Notes under the pieces: generated by a model
What the model saw: the letters and a program-made list of their open reading frames with translations, nothing else
Databases searched by the model: none
Told to the model about the DNA's origin: nothing
From: Geoalkalibacter sp.
Lineage (GTDB): Bacteria > Desulfobacterota > Desulfuromonadia > Desulfuromonadales > Geoalkalibacteraceae
NCBI RefSeq assembly: GCF_030605225.1
Contig: NZ_JAUWAV010000026.1
Coordinates: 1-57,468, forward strand
Direction of reading: 5' to 3'
DNA length: 57,468 bases
Translations under genes and position numbers: made by a program
In this document: positions 23,763 through 32,745 of the stretch, piece by piece
Numbering within the stretch: the first letter of the stretch is position 1
Layout: the number at the start of each line of letters is the position of its first letter

Positions 23763-26224
23763 GGGATCCTCCCTGGCTTGATAATCGATTCCGGTGCGGA
23801 TGGGGCCCCTCCCTTGCGCCGCTCGCCGCAGAAGGCGCACACCAGCCAGTCGCTTTCTTGCGGCAGACGACAGGTCACGCAGATTTCCTGACGAAAGTGC
23901 CCACAATAGGGACAAAAGGCAAAGCGTGCCTCGATGCGCCGCCCGCAATGGGCGCAGGTTCGCTCGTGGCGGATCTGCGGCCCGACCACGCGCAATAATT
24001 CTTCCAGGGTCGTCTCTCCCTGGCGGACCTTTTCGACGCCGTCGTCCATCAGCAGACGCATGCCGCCGGCACGGGCCATCTCAAGCAGTTCGCCTTCCTT
24101 GTAGCTCTCGCAGATGAAATGACGGAATTCATCGTTCATGGTGAAAATTTCAAAGATGCCGACCCGGCCGCTGTAGCCGGTGTTGTTGCAGCGCGCGCAG
24201 CCGCGACCGCGCAGATTGCGCCCGGCAAGATGCGCGGCGGGAATACGCAGCAACTCCAGGGCTTCGGGATCGGGATCTACGGGCCCCCGGCAATGAGGGC
24301 AGATGCGACGCACCAACCGTTGTGCGACGATGCCCTCCAAAGCCGATGCGATCAGGTAGGGCTTGATACCCAAATCGATGAGACGGGTGATGCTGGCGAC
24401 GGCATGATTGGTGTGCAGCGTGGTCAGCACCATGTGCCCGGTGAGTGCCGCCTTGAAGGCCACATCGGCGGTTTCCAGATCGCGGATTTCACCGACCAGG
24501 ATGACGTCGGGATCCTGGCGCAGGGTGGAGCGCAACACCGAGGCGAAGGAAAGGCCGATGCGATCATGCACGAACACCTGATTGGCCTCTTCGAGAAAAT
24601 ATTCGACGGGATCTTCGATGGTCTCGAAATTCTTGGTGCTCTGCATCATGTCCTTGAGCACCGAATAAAGCAGGGTGGTTTTGCCGCTGCCGGTGGGCCC
24701 CGTGGCGATGAAAATTCCTTGAGGCTTGCGGATCACCCGCTGCAACTGACGGCAATCATCGGGCAGCAGACCGAGTTCCTCCAGGTCGCGGATGGCGGCG
24801 TTCTTGTCGAGGATGCGCATGACCAGTTTTTCGCCGCTGATGGTGGGCATGGTCGAAACGCGGATATCCACCAGGCGTGTGCCGGTGCGCACGGTGATGC
24901 GGCCGTCCTGGGGTTTGCGCCGCTCGGCGATGTCGAGGCGCGCCATGATCTTGACCCGCGACACGGTGGCCGGATGCAGATCGGCGGGAATTTTGATCTT
25001 GCTGTGCAAAATACCGTCGATGCGATAGCGCACCAGGCTGCACCGGGCCTTGGGCTCGATGTGGATGTCGCTCGCGCGGTAGCGCACCGCCTCGGAGATG
25101 ACGGCGTTGACGATGCGGATGATCGGCGGAATCTCCGACGAATTGAGCAGATCTTGCACATTGATGTCGGCATCGTCGTCTTCGATGATGATGTCGACAT
25201 CATCGATGGGCTCGATCTCGGGAATCTCATCGAAGAGGTCGGCCGTCGCGCCCGCGTCTTCCCAGACCTCGTTGAGTTTGCGCGCGATGTCCGAACCCAG
25301 GGCGACGACGCTACGCACCTTGAGCCCGGTCATCATGGCGATGTGGTCGCACTTGTAGAAGTCGGACGGGTCGGCCATGGCCAGGGTCAGGCGGTTGGCT
25401 TCCAGGCTCAAGGGCAGAATGCGGTTGCGCTGACAGAGATCGCGGGGCAAAAACCGCACCACCTCGCGCGGCACGACGATTTCCCTGAGATCGACCAGTT
25501 CCAGATTGAGGTGCTGCTGAATCGCCCGGGCGATCTGGTTCTCCTTGGCCAGGCCGAGACGTTCCAGGGTTTCGGTGACGAATTCGCCCTCCTGACGCTC
25601 GCCCTGAGCGCGCTCGAAGGCTTTGCGCGGCACCAGGCCGGACTTATCGAGAATCGTGCCGAGAATTCCGCGATTCTCACCCAATAAGGACGCGCTGCTT
25701 TTGAGTTTTTCCTGCTGACTGCGGGTCAGTTCACGCAGGCGCCGGTTTTCCCGGATGAGAACGAACTGCTGCAGGCCAAGACTGACGGTCAGGCGCAGAT
25801 CCTCGTCATTCCAGGGCTTGGTGATGAATTTAAAGACCGCGCCTTCGTTGACCGCGCCCATGATGGACTGCACGTCGGCATAGCCGGTGAGCATGATGCG
25901 AATGACGTGGGGCCAACGCTCCTTAACCTGCCGCAGAAGCTCGGCGCCGGTCATGCCGGGCATGCGATGATCGCTGATGATCAGATGGACCGGCTGGGCC
26001 GCAAGCAGCTCCAGGGCCCGCTGCGCATCGCCGGCGGTAAGAATGCGGTAATTTTCATCGATGAAGATGCGCTGCAGAGCACGCAGCACGCCCGGCTCGT
26101 CATCGACCAGCAGCAAGGTGAAGCGCTCCTCGCCGGACTCTGATTCCAGGGATGCTCCGGAATTTGCCGGGACGGGCGGTGCTTCATTGCCCATGGAGCG
26201 AAACAATTCGGCGAACTTAGCCAT
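23759..26224 (-). CDS. REC-GspE/PilB-type ATPase with C-terminal zinc ribbons
   Basis: An 821-residue fusion. Residues 35-150 are a receiver with DD41-42, acceptor D85 in IISDHRMPG, and K136 in TKPW. After a short coiled coil, residues about 190-320 are an MshEN/GspE-II N-domain. The hexameric ATPase core spans about 365-740: RYRASDIHIEP, Walker A GPTGSGKTT (509-517), ETIEDPVEY, Walker B DPDVILVGEIRD (571-582) and the tetracysteine zinc site C642/C645...C676/C679. The last 70 residues add two zinc ribbons, with CxxC pairs at 757/760, 771/774, 782/785 and 796/799. The start overlaps the preceding kinase stop by 8 bp. Such ATPases power type IV pilus or type II secretion assembly; direct phospho-control by a built-in receiver is unusual. 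Confidence 0.92.
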   Translation of the reverse strand: MAKFAELFRSMGNEAPPVPANSGASLESESGEERFTLLLVDDEPGVLRALQRIFIDENYRILTAGDAQRALELLAAQPVHLIISDHRMPGMTGAELLRQVKERWPHVIRIMLTGYADVQSIMGAVNEGAVFKFITKPWNDEDLRLTVSLGLQQFVLIRENRRLRELTRSQQEKLKSSASLLGENRGILGTILDKSGLVPRKAFERAQGERQEGEFVTETLERLGLAKENQIARAIQQHLNLELVDLREIVVPREVVRFLPRDLCQRNRILPLSLEANRLTLAMADPSDFYKCDHIAMMTGLKVRSVVALGSDIARKLNEVWEDAGATADLFDEIPEIEPIDDVDIIIEDDDADINVQDLLNSSEIPPIIRIVNAVISEAVRYRASDIHIEPKARCSLVRYRIDGILHSKIKIPADLHPATVSRVKIMARLDIAERRKPQDGRITVRTGTRLVDIRVSTMPTISGEKLVMRILDKNAAIRDLEELGLLPDDCRQLQRVIRKPQGIFIATGPTGSGKTTLLYSVLKDMMQSTKNFETIEDPVEYFLEEANQVFVHDRIGLSFASVLRSTLRQDPDVILVGEIRDLETADVAFKAALTGHMVLTTLHTNHAVASITRLIDLGIKPYLIASALEGIVAQRLVRRICPHCRGPVDPDPEALELLRIPAAHLAGRNLRGRGCARCNNTGYSGRVGIFEIFTMNDEFRHFICESYKEGELLEMARAGGMRLLMDDGVEKVRQGETTLEELLRVVGPQIRHERTCAHCGRRIEARFAFCPYCGHFRQEICVTCRLPQESDWLVCAFCGERRKGGAPSAPESIIKPGRIP

Positions 26225-27521
26225 CGCGGCCCTCCCCGGTCGGCAGATGAAGGACAAATTCCGCGCCGCCTGCGGGCGCTGGGTGGACATCGACCCGGCC
26301 GCCGAAGATGCGGACCGCGTCCTGCACCACGGTCAAACCCAGGCCGCTGCCCTGGCCGACCTCGCGGGTGGTGAAAAACGGCTCGAAAATTCGCGAACGC
26401 AACTCTTGCGCGACCCCCGGCCCATTGTCGCGAAACACCAGACGCACGCCTTCGGCGTCTTGTTCTCCCCAAATGCACAGGGTGAGTCCCTGAGGGCGCG
26501 CCTGAACCGCATTGCGAATCAAGTTCATAAAGGCTTGGCAGAGCAGCGCCCCGTTTCCACGGAGCGTGGGCAGATGTTCAAGGTTCTGTTCAATGCGCGC
26601 ATCGGCGGGAAGTTCCGTCTGCATCACCGCCAGGGTGCGCCTCAGCGCTTGGGCGATGTTTATTGGGCCGATCTCCGGCACGTCGATGTGGGCAAACCCA
26701 CGCAGATCCACGATGATTTGCTCAATGCGCCGAGCCCCGGCCATGCACTGGGGCAAAAGCTCGGCCACGTCTTCGATGAGGTAATCCATGCGCAATTCGC
26801 GCCATTTGTGCCGCGCGGCCTCCTGCAACTCAGCGCTCAGGCAGGCGCCGATGCGCTGCTGAAAAAAATCCAGCATATCCACAAAACGACCCGCGTATTT
26901 CTGCAAGGTGCTGAGATTGCTCAGAATAAACCCAAGAGGATTGTTGATTTCATGGGCCATGCCGGCCGCCAGAGTTCCCACGGCCGCCATTTTTTCCTGA
27001 CGCAGCAGCCGAACCCAGGCCTGTTTCAACTCGGCGGTGCGTTCCTGTACGCGGATTTCCAGGTTTTCCGCCAGTTCCCGATAACGGGCCTCCGATGCCT
27101 TCAGGTCGCGGTTGGCGGCCAGCAGTTCCTCATAGGACTGATTGACCACCTGAGTGTGGATTTCCGTGGTGAGCATGCGTTTGAGATTGGCATGGATCGC
27201 GCTGTTCAACGCCGCGGCCAGCATCTGGGCCAGGGCACCGAGGACGGGATGAGTCAACGCCCCTTCAACGCAGACCTCGCCGACCGTCTCGCCCTCCAGC
27301 CATAGGGGCAGCACCTCGGCGCGGCAGGGCTGCGATCCGGGCGCGGCGGCCGCGTCTTGCGGCCATTGCCATAGAACTTCGCCGCCGGTTCTCAACAGGG
27401 CGCGGTCGGCCCCGGCCGCAACGGCGGCGCGCAGCAAAGGCATCACCTCAGCGGCCGTCAGCACTTCGCGCAAGCCTTTTTCAGCGCCGACCAAAAATTC
27501 GATGCATTCCGGGTTGGACAT
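26217..27521 (-). CDS. Soluble sensor histidine kinase
   Basis: A 434-residue kinase without membrane segments; the start is the ATG after AAGGA. Residues 1-155 form an N-terminal region of GAF-like appearance (RTGGEVLWQW, LEGETVGEVCVEG), followed by a coiled coil. The phospho-acceptor is the His in GMAHEINNPLGF near residue 190, and the ATP domain has LIRNAVQA (N box), FRDNGPGV (G1) and GQGSGLGLTVV (G2). The same HEINNPLG...SNLxTLxKY signature occurs in the two other kinases of the operon. It is the likely immediate partner of the REC-ATPase, with which it overlaps by 8 bp. Confidence 0.9.
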   Translation of the reverse strand: MSNPECIEFLVGAEKGLREVLTAAEVMPLLRAAVAAGADRALLRTGGEVLWQWPQDAAAAPGSQPCRAEVLPLWLEGETVGEVCVEGALTHPVLGALAQMLAAALNSAIHANLKRMLTTEIHTQVVNQSYEELLAANRDLKASEARYRELAENLEIRVQERTAELKQAWVRLLRQEKMAAVGTLAAGMAHEINNPLGFILSNLSTLQKYAGRFVDMLDFFQQRIGACLSAELQEAARHKWRELRMDYLIEDVAELLPQCMAGARRIEQIIVDLRGFAHIDVPEIGPINIAQALRRTLAVMQTELPADARIEQNLEHLPTLRGNGALLCQAFMNLIRNAVQARPQGLTLCIWGEQDAEGVRLVFRDNGPGVAQELRSRIFEPFFTTREVGQGSGLGLTVVQDAVRIFGGRVDVHPAPAGGAEFVLHLPTGEGRDG

Positions 27522-27545
27522 GGATCTGATCCTTTGTTGGATGAG

Positions 27546-27593
27546 AAATCCCCCTCGATCCCCCTTTATCAAAGGGGGGGCTGGGGGGGATTT
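27546..27593. repeat. Nested palindromic hairpin in the signalling operon
   Basis: Two concentric inverted repeats: AAATCCCCC pairs with GGGGGATTT outside, and CCCCCTTT pairs with AAAGGGGG inside. The element lies exactly between the GTPase stop and the soluble kinase gene. It resembles short intergenic palindromes found dispersed in many genomes; here it could act as a partial terminator or mRNA processing site within the operon. Confidence 0.6.
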
Positions 27594-28244
27594 TCAGTTC
27601 CGCACCGTCAGCTGCCGCAGGAAATCTTCCAGGTGCAATCCGTGATCGCGCTCAAGATGCCATTTCTCGTCCAACTGTCCGAAGGTACGGGCCGCCAGAA
27701 TGGAAAACGTTTCCAGCACCCCCTCGCCGCTCAGGGCCGAAGCCAGTTGGATCGGGATGCCCGTGGGCTGCCACACCCGCGAGATTTCAGCTTCGCCGAC
27801 CACCTGCGGCAGGTCGCGCTTGTTGAACTGAATGACCAGAGGAATGTCGGCAATGTCGAGGCCCACCAGGGCCAGGTTTTTTTCCAGATTCGCGAAACTC
27901 GCCACGTTATTGCCCGTTTCCGACAACTGGGAATCGGCGATGAACGCCACGCCGTCGGCGCGTTGCAGCACCGCCTTGCGGGTTGCGTCGTGGCGCACCT
28001 GGCCGGGCACCGTGAAAACCTTGATCTTGATGCGCAGCCCGCTGGGCGCGGTGAGAAAAAACGGCAGCAGGTCGAAATAGATGGTGCGGTCATCGCGCGT
28101 ATCGAGCACCATCAGATCGCCGCGCCCTTCGCGCGCCAGCAGTTCGTGCAGTTGCAACAGATTGGTGGTCTTGCCCGAAAGAGCCGGCCCGTAATAGACG
28201 AGCTTGAGCACCATCTTGTTGTCCGCCTGGTTGTATTCGATCAC
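27594..28244 (-). CDS. MglA-like small GTPase
   Basis: A 216-residue Ras-like GTPase of the MglA family. It shows G1 YYGPALSGKTTNLLQL, the diagnostic G3 TVPGQVRHDATRKAVL in place of the usual DxxG, G4 NKRD and G5 ASALSGEGV. MglA controls cell polarity and the siting of type IV pili and gliding motors in myxobacteria. No MglB/roadblock GTPase-activating gene is nearby. It starts 4 bp after the REC-HD-GYP stop and precedes the soluble kinase and the REC-ATPase. Position suggests it directs or localises the ATPase. Confidence 0.9.
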   Translation of the reverse strand: MIEYNQADNKMVLKLVYYGPALSGKTTNLLQLHELLAREGRGDLMVLDTRDDRTIYFDLLPFFLTAPSGLRIKIKVFTVPGQVRHDATRKAVLQRADGVAFIADSQLSETGNNVASFANLEKNLALVGLDIADIPLVIQFNKRDLPQVVGEAEISRVWQPTGIPIQLASALSGEGVLETFSILAARTFGQLDEKWHLERDHGLHLEDFLRQLTVRN

Positions 28245-28248
28245 GCGC

Positions 28249-29550
28249 CTACCTCGGGGTCAGCACCGCGATACCCCGCCGAAAGGGATCGAGTTCGTGA
28301 TAGCGGTGAATGGCGGCAATGGCTTGATCATCCAGCACGGCATTGCGGCTGAGCAGCAGCAGACCGGTGCTGCTGAACAGATCTTCGTTGAGCACCATGC
28401 CGCAATAGAGTTCGGCGGGCTGCGCCAGGCGCGGCACCATGCCTTGCGCGTTGACGGGCGGGCCGTAGTGCTCACGCACCACCGTGTCGAAATAAGGGTA
28501 GAGACTGGTGTCGAAGCGACTGCCGAGATGGGGTTGGAGTTGAATCAGCACCAGATCCGCGGCACGTTCGTCATGACGCGGCAGGTTGCGGTCGATGAAA
28601 TCGGCCAGGGCGATGATGCGCGACCCCAGGGGAATGGCGCTGCCCTGAAGAGCGTCGGGATAGCCGCCGCCGTCGAAATGCTCGTGATGGTGACGAATGA
28701 GCAGGCCCGCTCCGCGCAGATCGGTGATGGCGTCAATGGCCATCTGACCGCGCACCGTATGCTGCAGATAGGTGAAGAGCTCTTCACCGTGGAGGTCTTC
28801 GGCACGGCGGCGCAACAGGGCGTCGGGCGTGCCGATTTCACCGATATCGTGCAGCAGGGCCGCGACCTGCAATTCCTCCCGCCCCTCCTCCGGCAGGTCC
28901 ATGGCCGCCGCCACGCCCATGGCCAGAGCGCAGACATTGCGCGCATGGTTGCGCATGTGCGGCGCCCGCATTTCCAGAAGGCCCGAAAGCGCGCCGATGG
29001 TATCGCGATAATTGGCCTTGAGACGACTGTTTTTTGTCCGCAGTTCCTCGTTTTTCTTGCGGATTTCGGCGGTCTGCTCCAGCACCCGGCTCTTCAGCCG
29101 GCCGTTCCACTGGCGCAATTCCTCATTCTGCCGGTTGACGATCTGAGTGAGACGATCGTTTTCGCGCCGCAGACGAACCTGCGTGACGGCCTCGCGCAGG
29201 GTCATGAGCAGCACCTGGTCGTCCCAGGGTTTGGTCAGGTAGCGATAGGCGCCGCCCCGGTTGATGGCGGCAATCGTCGCCTCCATGTCGGCATAACCCG
29301 TCAGCAGAATGCGCAGCGCATCGGGAACCAGTCCGCGCGCTTGCTCAAGAAATTCGACGCCGGTCATGCCCGGCATGCGCTGATCGGAAACGATCACGCC
29401 GACATCGGGCGTCTCGCGCAACAAATCAAGCGCGACGCGACCTGATTCGGCGGTCAGCACCCCAAAGTCCTCGTCCATGAGCAGCCGACGCAGCGCCATG
29501 AGAATGTTGGGCTCATCGTCGACCAGCAGAATGTTCAAGGTTTCATTCAT
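28249..29550 (-). CDS. REC-HD-GYP c-di-GMP phosphodiesterase
   Basis: A 433-residue RpfG-type regulator. Residues 1-125 are a complete receiver (VDDE, VIVSDQRMPGM, LTGYA, TKPWDD), followed by a coiled coil. The HD-GYP domain spans about 190-350: LLHDIGEIGTP with HD, HHHEHFDGGGYP with the GYP signature, and ALADFIDRN. An extra 75-residue C-terminal region follows. It should hydrolyse c-di-GMP. The ATG overlaps the stop of the preceding regulator by 8 bp (ATGAATGA); a GTG three codons upstream is possible. Confidence 0.92.
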   Translation of the reverse strand: MNETLNILLVDDEPNILMALRRLLMDEDFGVLTAESGRVALDLLRETPDVGVIVSDQRMPGMTGVEFLEQARGLVPDALRILLTGYADMEATIAAINRGGAYRYLTKPWDDQVLLMTLREAVTQVRLRRENDRLTQIVNRQNEELRQWNGRLKSRVLEQTAEIRKKNEELRTKNSRLKANYRDTIGALSGLLEMRAPHMRNHARNVCALAMGVAAAMDLPEEGREELQVAALLHDIGEIGTPDALLRRRAEDLHGEELFTYLQHTVRGQMAIDAITDLRGAGLLIRHHHEHFDGGGYPDALQGSAIPLGSRIIALADFIDRNLPRHDERAADLVLIQLQPHLGSRFDTSLYPYFDTVVREHYGPPVNAQGMVPRLAQPAELYCGMVLNEDLFSSTGLLLLSRNAVLDDQAIAAIHRYHELDPFRRGIAVLTPR

Positions 29551-30367
29551 TCTTTCCACCTCGATCCAAGGTCAGAATCAGGCCTTGCTGCTCACCGAAG
29601 ACCATATGGACCCCTTTGACGTAGAGTGTAACGCCGCCGACCACCACCGGCCCTTCGTGGCTCTCGCGAACCCGCAGCTCGTCGATAAAGCGGTTGATGG
29701 CTTCGGGCAGGGTGTCATGGCGGTCGCTGCCCATGGCCACGTTTTCGACGCTGTCGCACAACGTGCAGCCCCTATCGTTGCAATAGGCCACCTGATCATC
29801 CCGGTCGATGCCGATCACCCCTAAGGGCAAGGCATGCAGCATGTTCTGCGCGCCGGTCAGAACGCGGTTGCGAAAGACCAGTTCGGCGGTGCGCTCGTTG
29901 ACCATCTGTTCCAGATTGTCGTTCATCAGGCGCAGTTCCTCGTTGGAGTCGCGCAGCTCAGCCATGAGTTGACGATTGCGGGCATGAAGAAAATAGAGTT
30001 CCAGGGCGTTGTGGATGGTCACCCGCAATTCATCGTCGTTCCAAGGCTTGGGAATGAACTTGTAAATCTGCCCCTCGTTGATGGCATCGACCACCGCGGC
30101 GGTGTCCGCGTATCCTGAGAGAACGATCCTCACCGTCTCCGGGCGCCTGCGGCAGACTTCGTGGAGAAATTCCACGCCGGTCATGTCCGGCATGCGGTAG
30201 TCGGAAATCACCACCTGGATTCCGTCCTCGCGCTCCAGAATCTCCAGGCCCTCGGGACCGGAGAGCGCGGCGAACAGTTCGTAGTCCTCATCCAGAAACA
30301 CTCGCTGCAAGGCGCGCAGTACATTCTTTTCGTCGTCCACGCAGAGAATCTTTATTTTCTCATCCAT
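29543..30367 (-). CDS. REC-coiled coil-PAS response regulator
   Basis: A 274-residue protein. The receiver has VDDE, acceptor Asp in VVISDYRMPDM, LSGYA and PKPWND. A coiled coil at about 125-165 (ELRDSNEELRLMNDNLEQMV) leads to a C-terminal PAS-like domain (HALPLGVIGIDRDDQVAYCNDRGC), with three cysteines in YCNDRGCTLC that could bind a cofactor or sense redox. No enzymatic output is present, so it is probably a relay or scaffold. It follows the Cache kinase by 62 bp and overlaps the REC-HD-GYP gene. Confidence 0.87.
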   Translation of the reverse strand: MDEKIKILCVDDEKNVLRALQRVFLDEDYELFAALSGPEGLEILEREDGIQVVISDYRMPDMTGVEFLHEVCRRRPETVRIVLSGYADTAAVVDAINEGQIYKFIPKPWNDDELRVTIHNALELYFLHARNRQLMAELRDSNEELRLMNDNLEQMVNERTAELVFRNRVLTGAQNMLHALPLGVIGIDRDDQVAYCNDRGCTLCDSVENVAMGSDRHDTLPEAINRFIDELRVRESHEGPVVVGGVTLYVKGVHMVFGEQQGLILTLDRGGKNE

Positions 30368-30429
30368 GCGCCCCTCCCCCTGGAACCGTCCATGCCATGT
30401 TCCCCCCCTTCATTGTGCTCAGTTGGTCG

Positions 30430-32745
30430 CTACGCGACCACCAGAGGCAGTCTTACGGTAAAGGTGGTCCCTCGACCCACCTCGCTCTCCACGCGAATGT
30501 CGCCGCCGTGCCCCTGAACGATCTCATAGGCGATGGACAGCCCCAGACCCGTGCCTTTTCCGACCTCTTTGGTCGTGAAAAACGGATCGAAAAGCTTGCC
30601 CATATGCTCGGCGGGAATGCCGCAACCATCATCCCTGATGACGACACTGGCCCACTCGCCTTCCTGCCGGAGCGCGACCTCGATGGTGCCGTGCTTGTCG
30701 ATGGCCTGGGCGGCGTTGATCAGCAGATTCATAAACACCTGTCCCAGTTGCTGAGGTCGGCATACCAGCGCCGGTAGAGGCTGAAAATCGCAAATGAGTT
30801 CGGCTTTGTATTTGATTTCGTTCCGCACGATATTGATGGCGCTCTCCAGGCACTGCGCCAGATCCGCCGCCACGGGCTCGCCGGCGTCGAGCCGGGAAAA
30901 ACTCTTGAGATCCTGCACGATCCTTTTCACCCGATCGGCCCCCTCCTTAGATTCCTTCAGCAGGCAGGGCAGATCGTCGAGGATATGGTCGATTTTGAGG
31001 GCGCGACGGCGTGCTCCCAGATCTTCGCAAGCCTCCTCGTCGTGAAGGGATCGTTCCTGGACGGCGAGAAATTGCGTCAAACGTTCGAGATATTTCTCCA
31101 GGGTGCCCAGATTGCTGGAGATATAGCCCAGGGGATTATTGATTTCGTGGGCAACCCCGGCCGCCAACTGCCCGAGGCTCGCCATCTTTTCTTGCCGCCG
31201 CAGATACGTCTGGGTGGTGGTGAGCTCCTGGTACGCCTGCTCCAGTTGCCGATTTTTTTCGGCCATGGCGACAAGCAGCTCTTGCAACTCGGATTCGGCG
31301 CGCTTGCGTTCGGTCACATCCTGAATGGTGCCGAAAATCCGCAGGGGGCGACCCTGATCGTCGCGAAACATTTCAGCCTGCGAGTGCACCAGGCGAACCT
31401 CTCCATCCGGGCGCACCAGGCGATGCTCGACGACGAAGCGCCCACCGCCGCGGAAAGCGACATCGGCCGTTTGGCGTAGCCAGGGCAGATCCTCCGGGTG
31501 AACGAGAGCAAAGAAATCCTCTCGGGAACTCGGCGCTTGATCCCTCGGCAAACCGACAATGCGATACATTTCCTCGGACCAGTGAATCCGTCGCGAAGGC
31601 ATCTCGACCTGCCAATGGCCCATGCATGCCATGCGCTGCGCCTCGGCCAGCAAGGCCTCGCTTTGCTGCAAGGCTTGCGCTTCCCGATCAATTTCAACAA
31701 TCAGCGCGTTGAACGCCTTGGCCAGTGTGCCGATCTCATCGTCGCGAGCACTGGAGAAGAACCTCTCCTGGCCACGTTTTTCCGCCATGCCCTGTACATG
31801 CCGCGTCAGTCGCCGCAGCGGGGCCGTCAGACGCTCGGTAAAGAACCAGACCACCAGCATGGCCGTCAAGGCGGTGCCGGTCATGGCGAACAGCAACGCT
31901 TGACGGGCCCGCTCGACGGATGCGTAGGCTTCCTTGAGGGGCGTGGTGGCGCCGAGAATCCAATCCGTTGCGTTCAGCCGCTTGAAACTGGCCAGCATGG
32001 GCACGCCGCGCGAATTGACGGTTTCGCCGCTGCCTTCGAACCCTTCGAGGGCCTGATCGAACAGCGGATTGACGCCCGGCAGAACATCACGCTGCAAAAT
32101 ACGACTTTTGTCGGGATGCATGATCATGGTGCGATCGGTGGCGAACAGAAACACGTAGCCCGAATTCCCGATGCGCGTATGCGCCAGTTTCCCAAGAAAG
32201 TTTTCCCGGTTCAGATCCAAGCTGCCGAGCAGCACGGCATGAATGTTTCCGGCCTCATCAAAAACCGGCGCGGTGAGCATGATGATGACAGGAGCATGCT
32301 TGCGTTTGCTGAGAAACGGCTTGGAGATCACGGGCCGAGCCGTGCGCAGGGTTTCCTGAAGATACTCGCGATCGGAGAAATCCTTTGTGAACATCTCGGC
32401 TTCATAGGGATGCAGGCCGAGCATCTTTCCCTGCGGCGAGAGCAAGGCCAGGCCGTTTTCAAAAATCGTATGGGCGAAGGAGCGTTGAGCCAAAAACTCC
32501 TGGGCACGAGAAGGATCGCGGGGCATGTCGCGGGCCAGGGCGACCAACCCGCTCTGGGCCATCATCAGCGTTTCGTCGATCTCCGCAGCCAACGCCGCGG
32601 CAATCGTATATTGATGTTCGGCGATGATGTTCTGAATTTCTTGCTTGAAAAAGCTCAGAGCGGCCCACCCCAGCCCGCCCAGAACGACCAGTAGCAACAG
32701 GCAGATGCTCGCCGCCAATCGTTTTTGCATGCGTGCGTGACTCAT
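30430..32745 (-). CDS. Cache-HAMP-PAS sensor histidine kinase
   Basis: A 771-residue membrane kinase. It has a transmembrane helix at about 10-32, a double-Cache periplasmic sensor to about 280 (typical FLSKRKHAPVIIMLTAPVFD and GNSGYVFLFATDRTMIMHPD), a second helix (LLFAMTGTALTAMLVVWFF), HAMP, a PAS domain (MGHWQVEMPSRRIHWSEEMYRIVG), then a coiled coil. The kinase core has GVAHEINNPLGYISSNLGTLEKYL, INAAQAI, RDDGCGIP and GKGTGLGLSI. Its ATG overlaps the stop of the upstream kinase by 4 bp. It senses an extracytoplasmic small molecule of unknown identity. Confidence 0.92.
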   Translation of the reverse strand: MSHARMQKRLAASICLLLLVVLGGLGWAALSFFKQEIQNIIAEHQYTIAAALAAEIDETLMMAQSGLVALARDMPRDPSRAQEFLAQRSFAHTIFENGLALLSPQGKMLGLHPYEAEMFTKDFSDREYLQETLRTARPVISKPFLSKRKHAPVIIMLTAPVFDEAGNIHAVLLGSLDLNRENFLGKLAHTRIGNSGYVFLFATDRTMIMHPDKSRILQRDVLPGVNPLFDQALEGFEGSGETVNSRGVPMLASFKRLNATDWILGATTPLKEAYASVERARQALLFAMTGTALTAMLVVWFFTERLTAPLRRLTRHVQGMAEKRGQERFFSSARDDEIGTLAKAFNALIVEIDREAQALQQSEALLAEAQRMACMGHWQVEMPSRRIHWSEEMYRIVGLPRDQAPSSREDFFALVHPEDLPWLRQTADVAFRGGGRFVVEHRLVRPDGEVRLVHSQAEMFRDDQGRPLRIFGTIQDVTERKRAESELQELLVAMAEKNRQLEQAYQELTTTQTYLRRQEKMASLGQLAAGVAHEINNPLGYISSNLGTLEKYLERLTQFLAVQERSLHDEEACEDLGARRRALKIDHILDDLPCLLKESKEGADRVKRIVQDLKSFSRLDAGEPVAADLAQCLESAINIVRNEIKYKAELICDFQPLPALVCRPQQLGQVFMNLLINAAQAIDKHGTIEVALRQEGEWASVVIRDDGCGIPAEHMGKLFDPFFTTKEVGKGTGLGLSIAYEIVQGHGGDIRVESEVGRGTTFTVRLPLVVA

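Noticed and set aside
24119-25687. A 522-codon plus-strand open frame
   Set aside because: It is antisense to the REC-ATPase gene; the product has no domain pattern.
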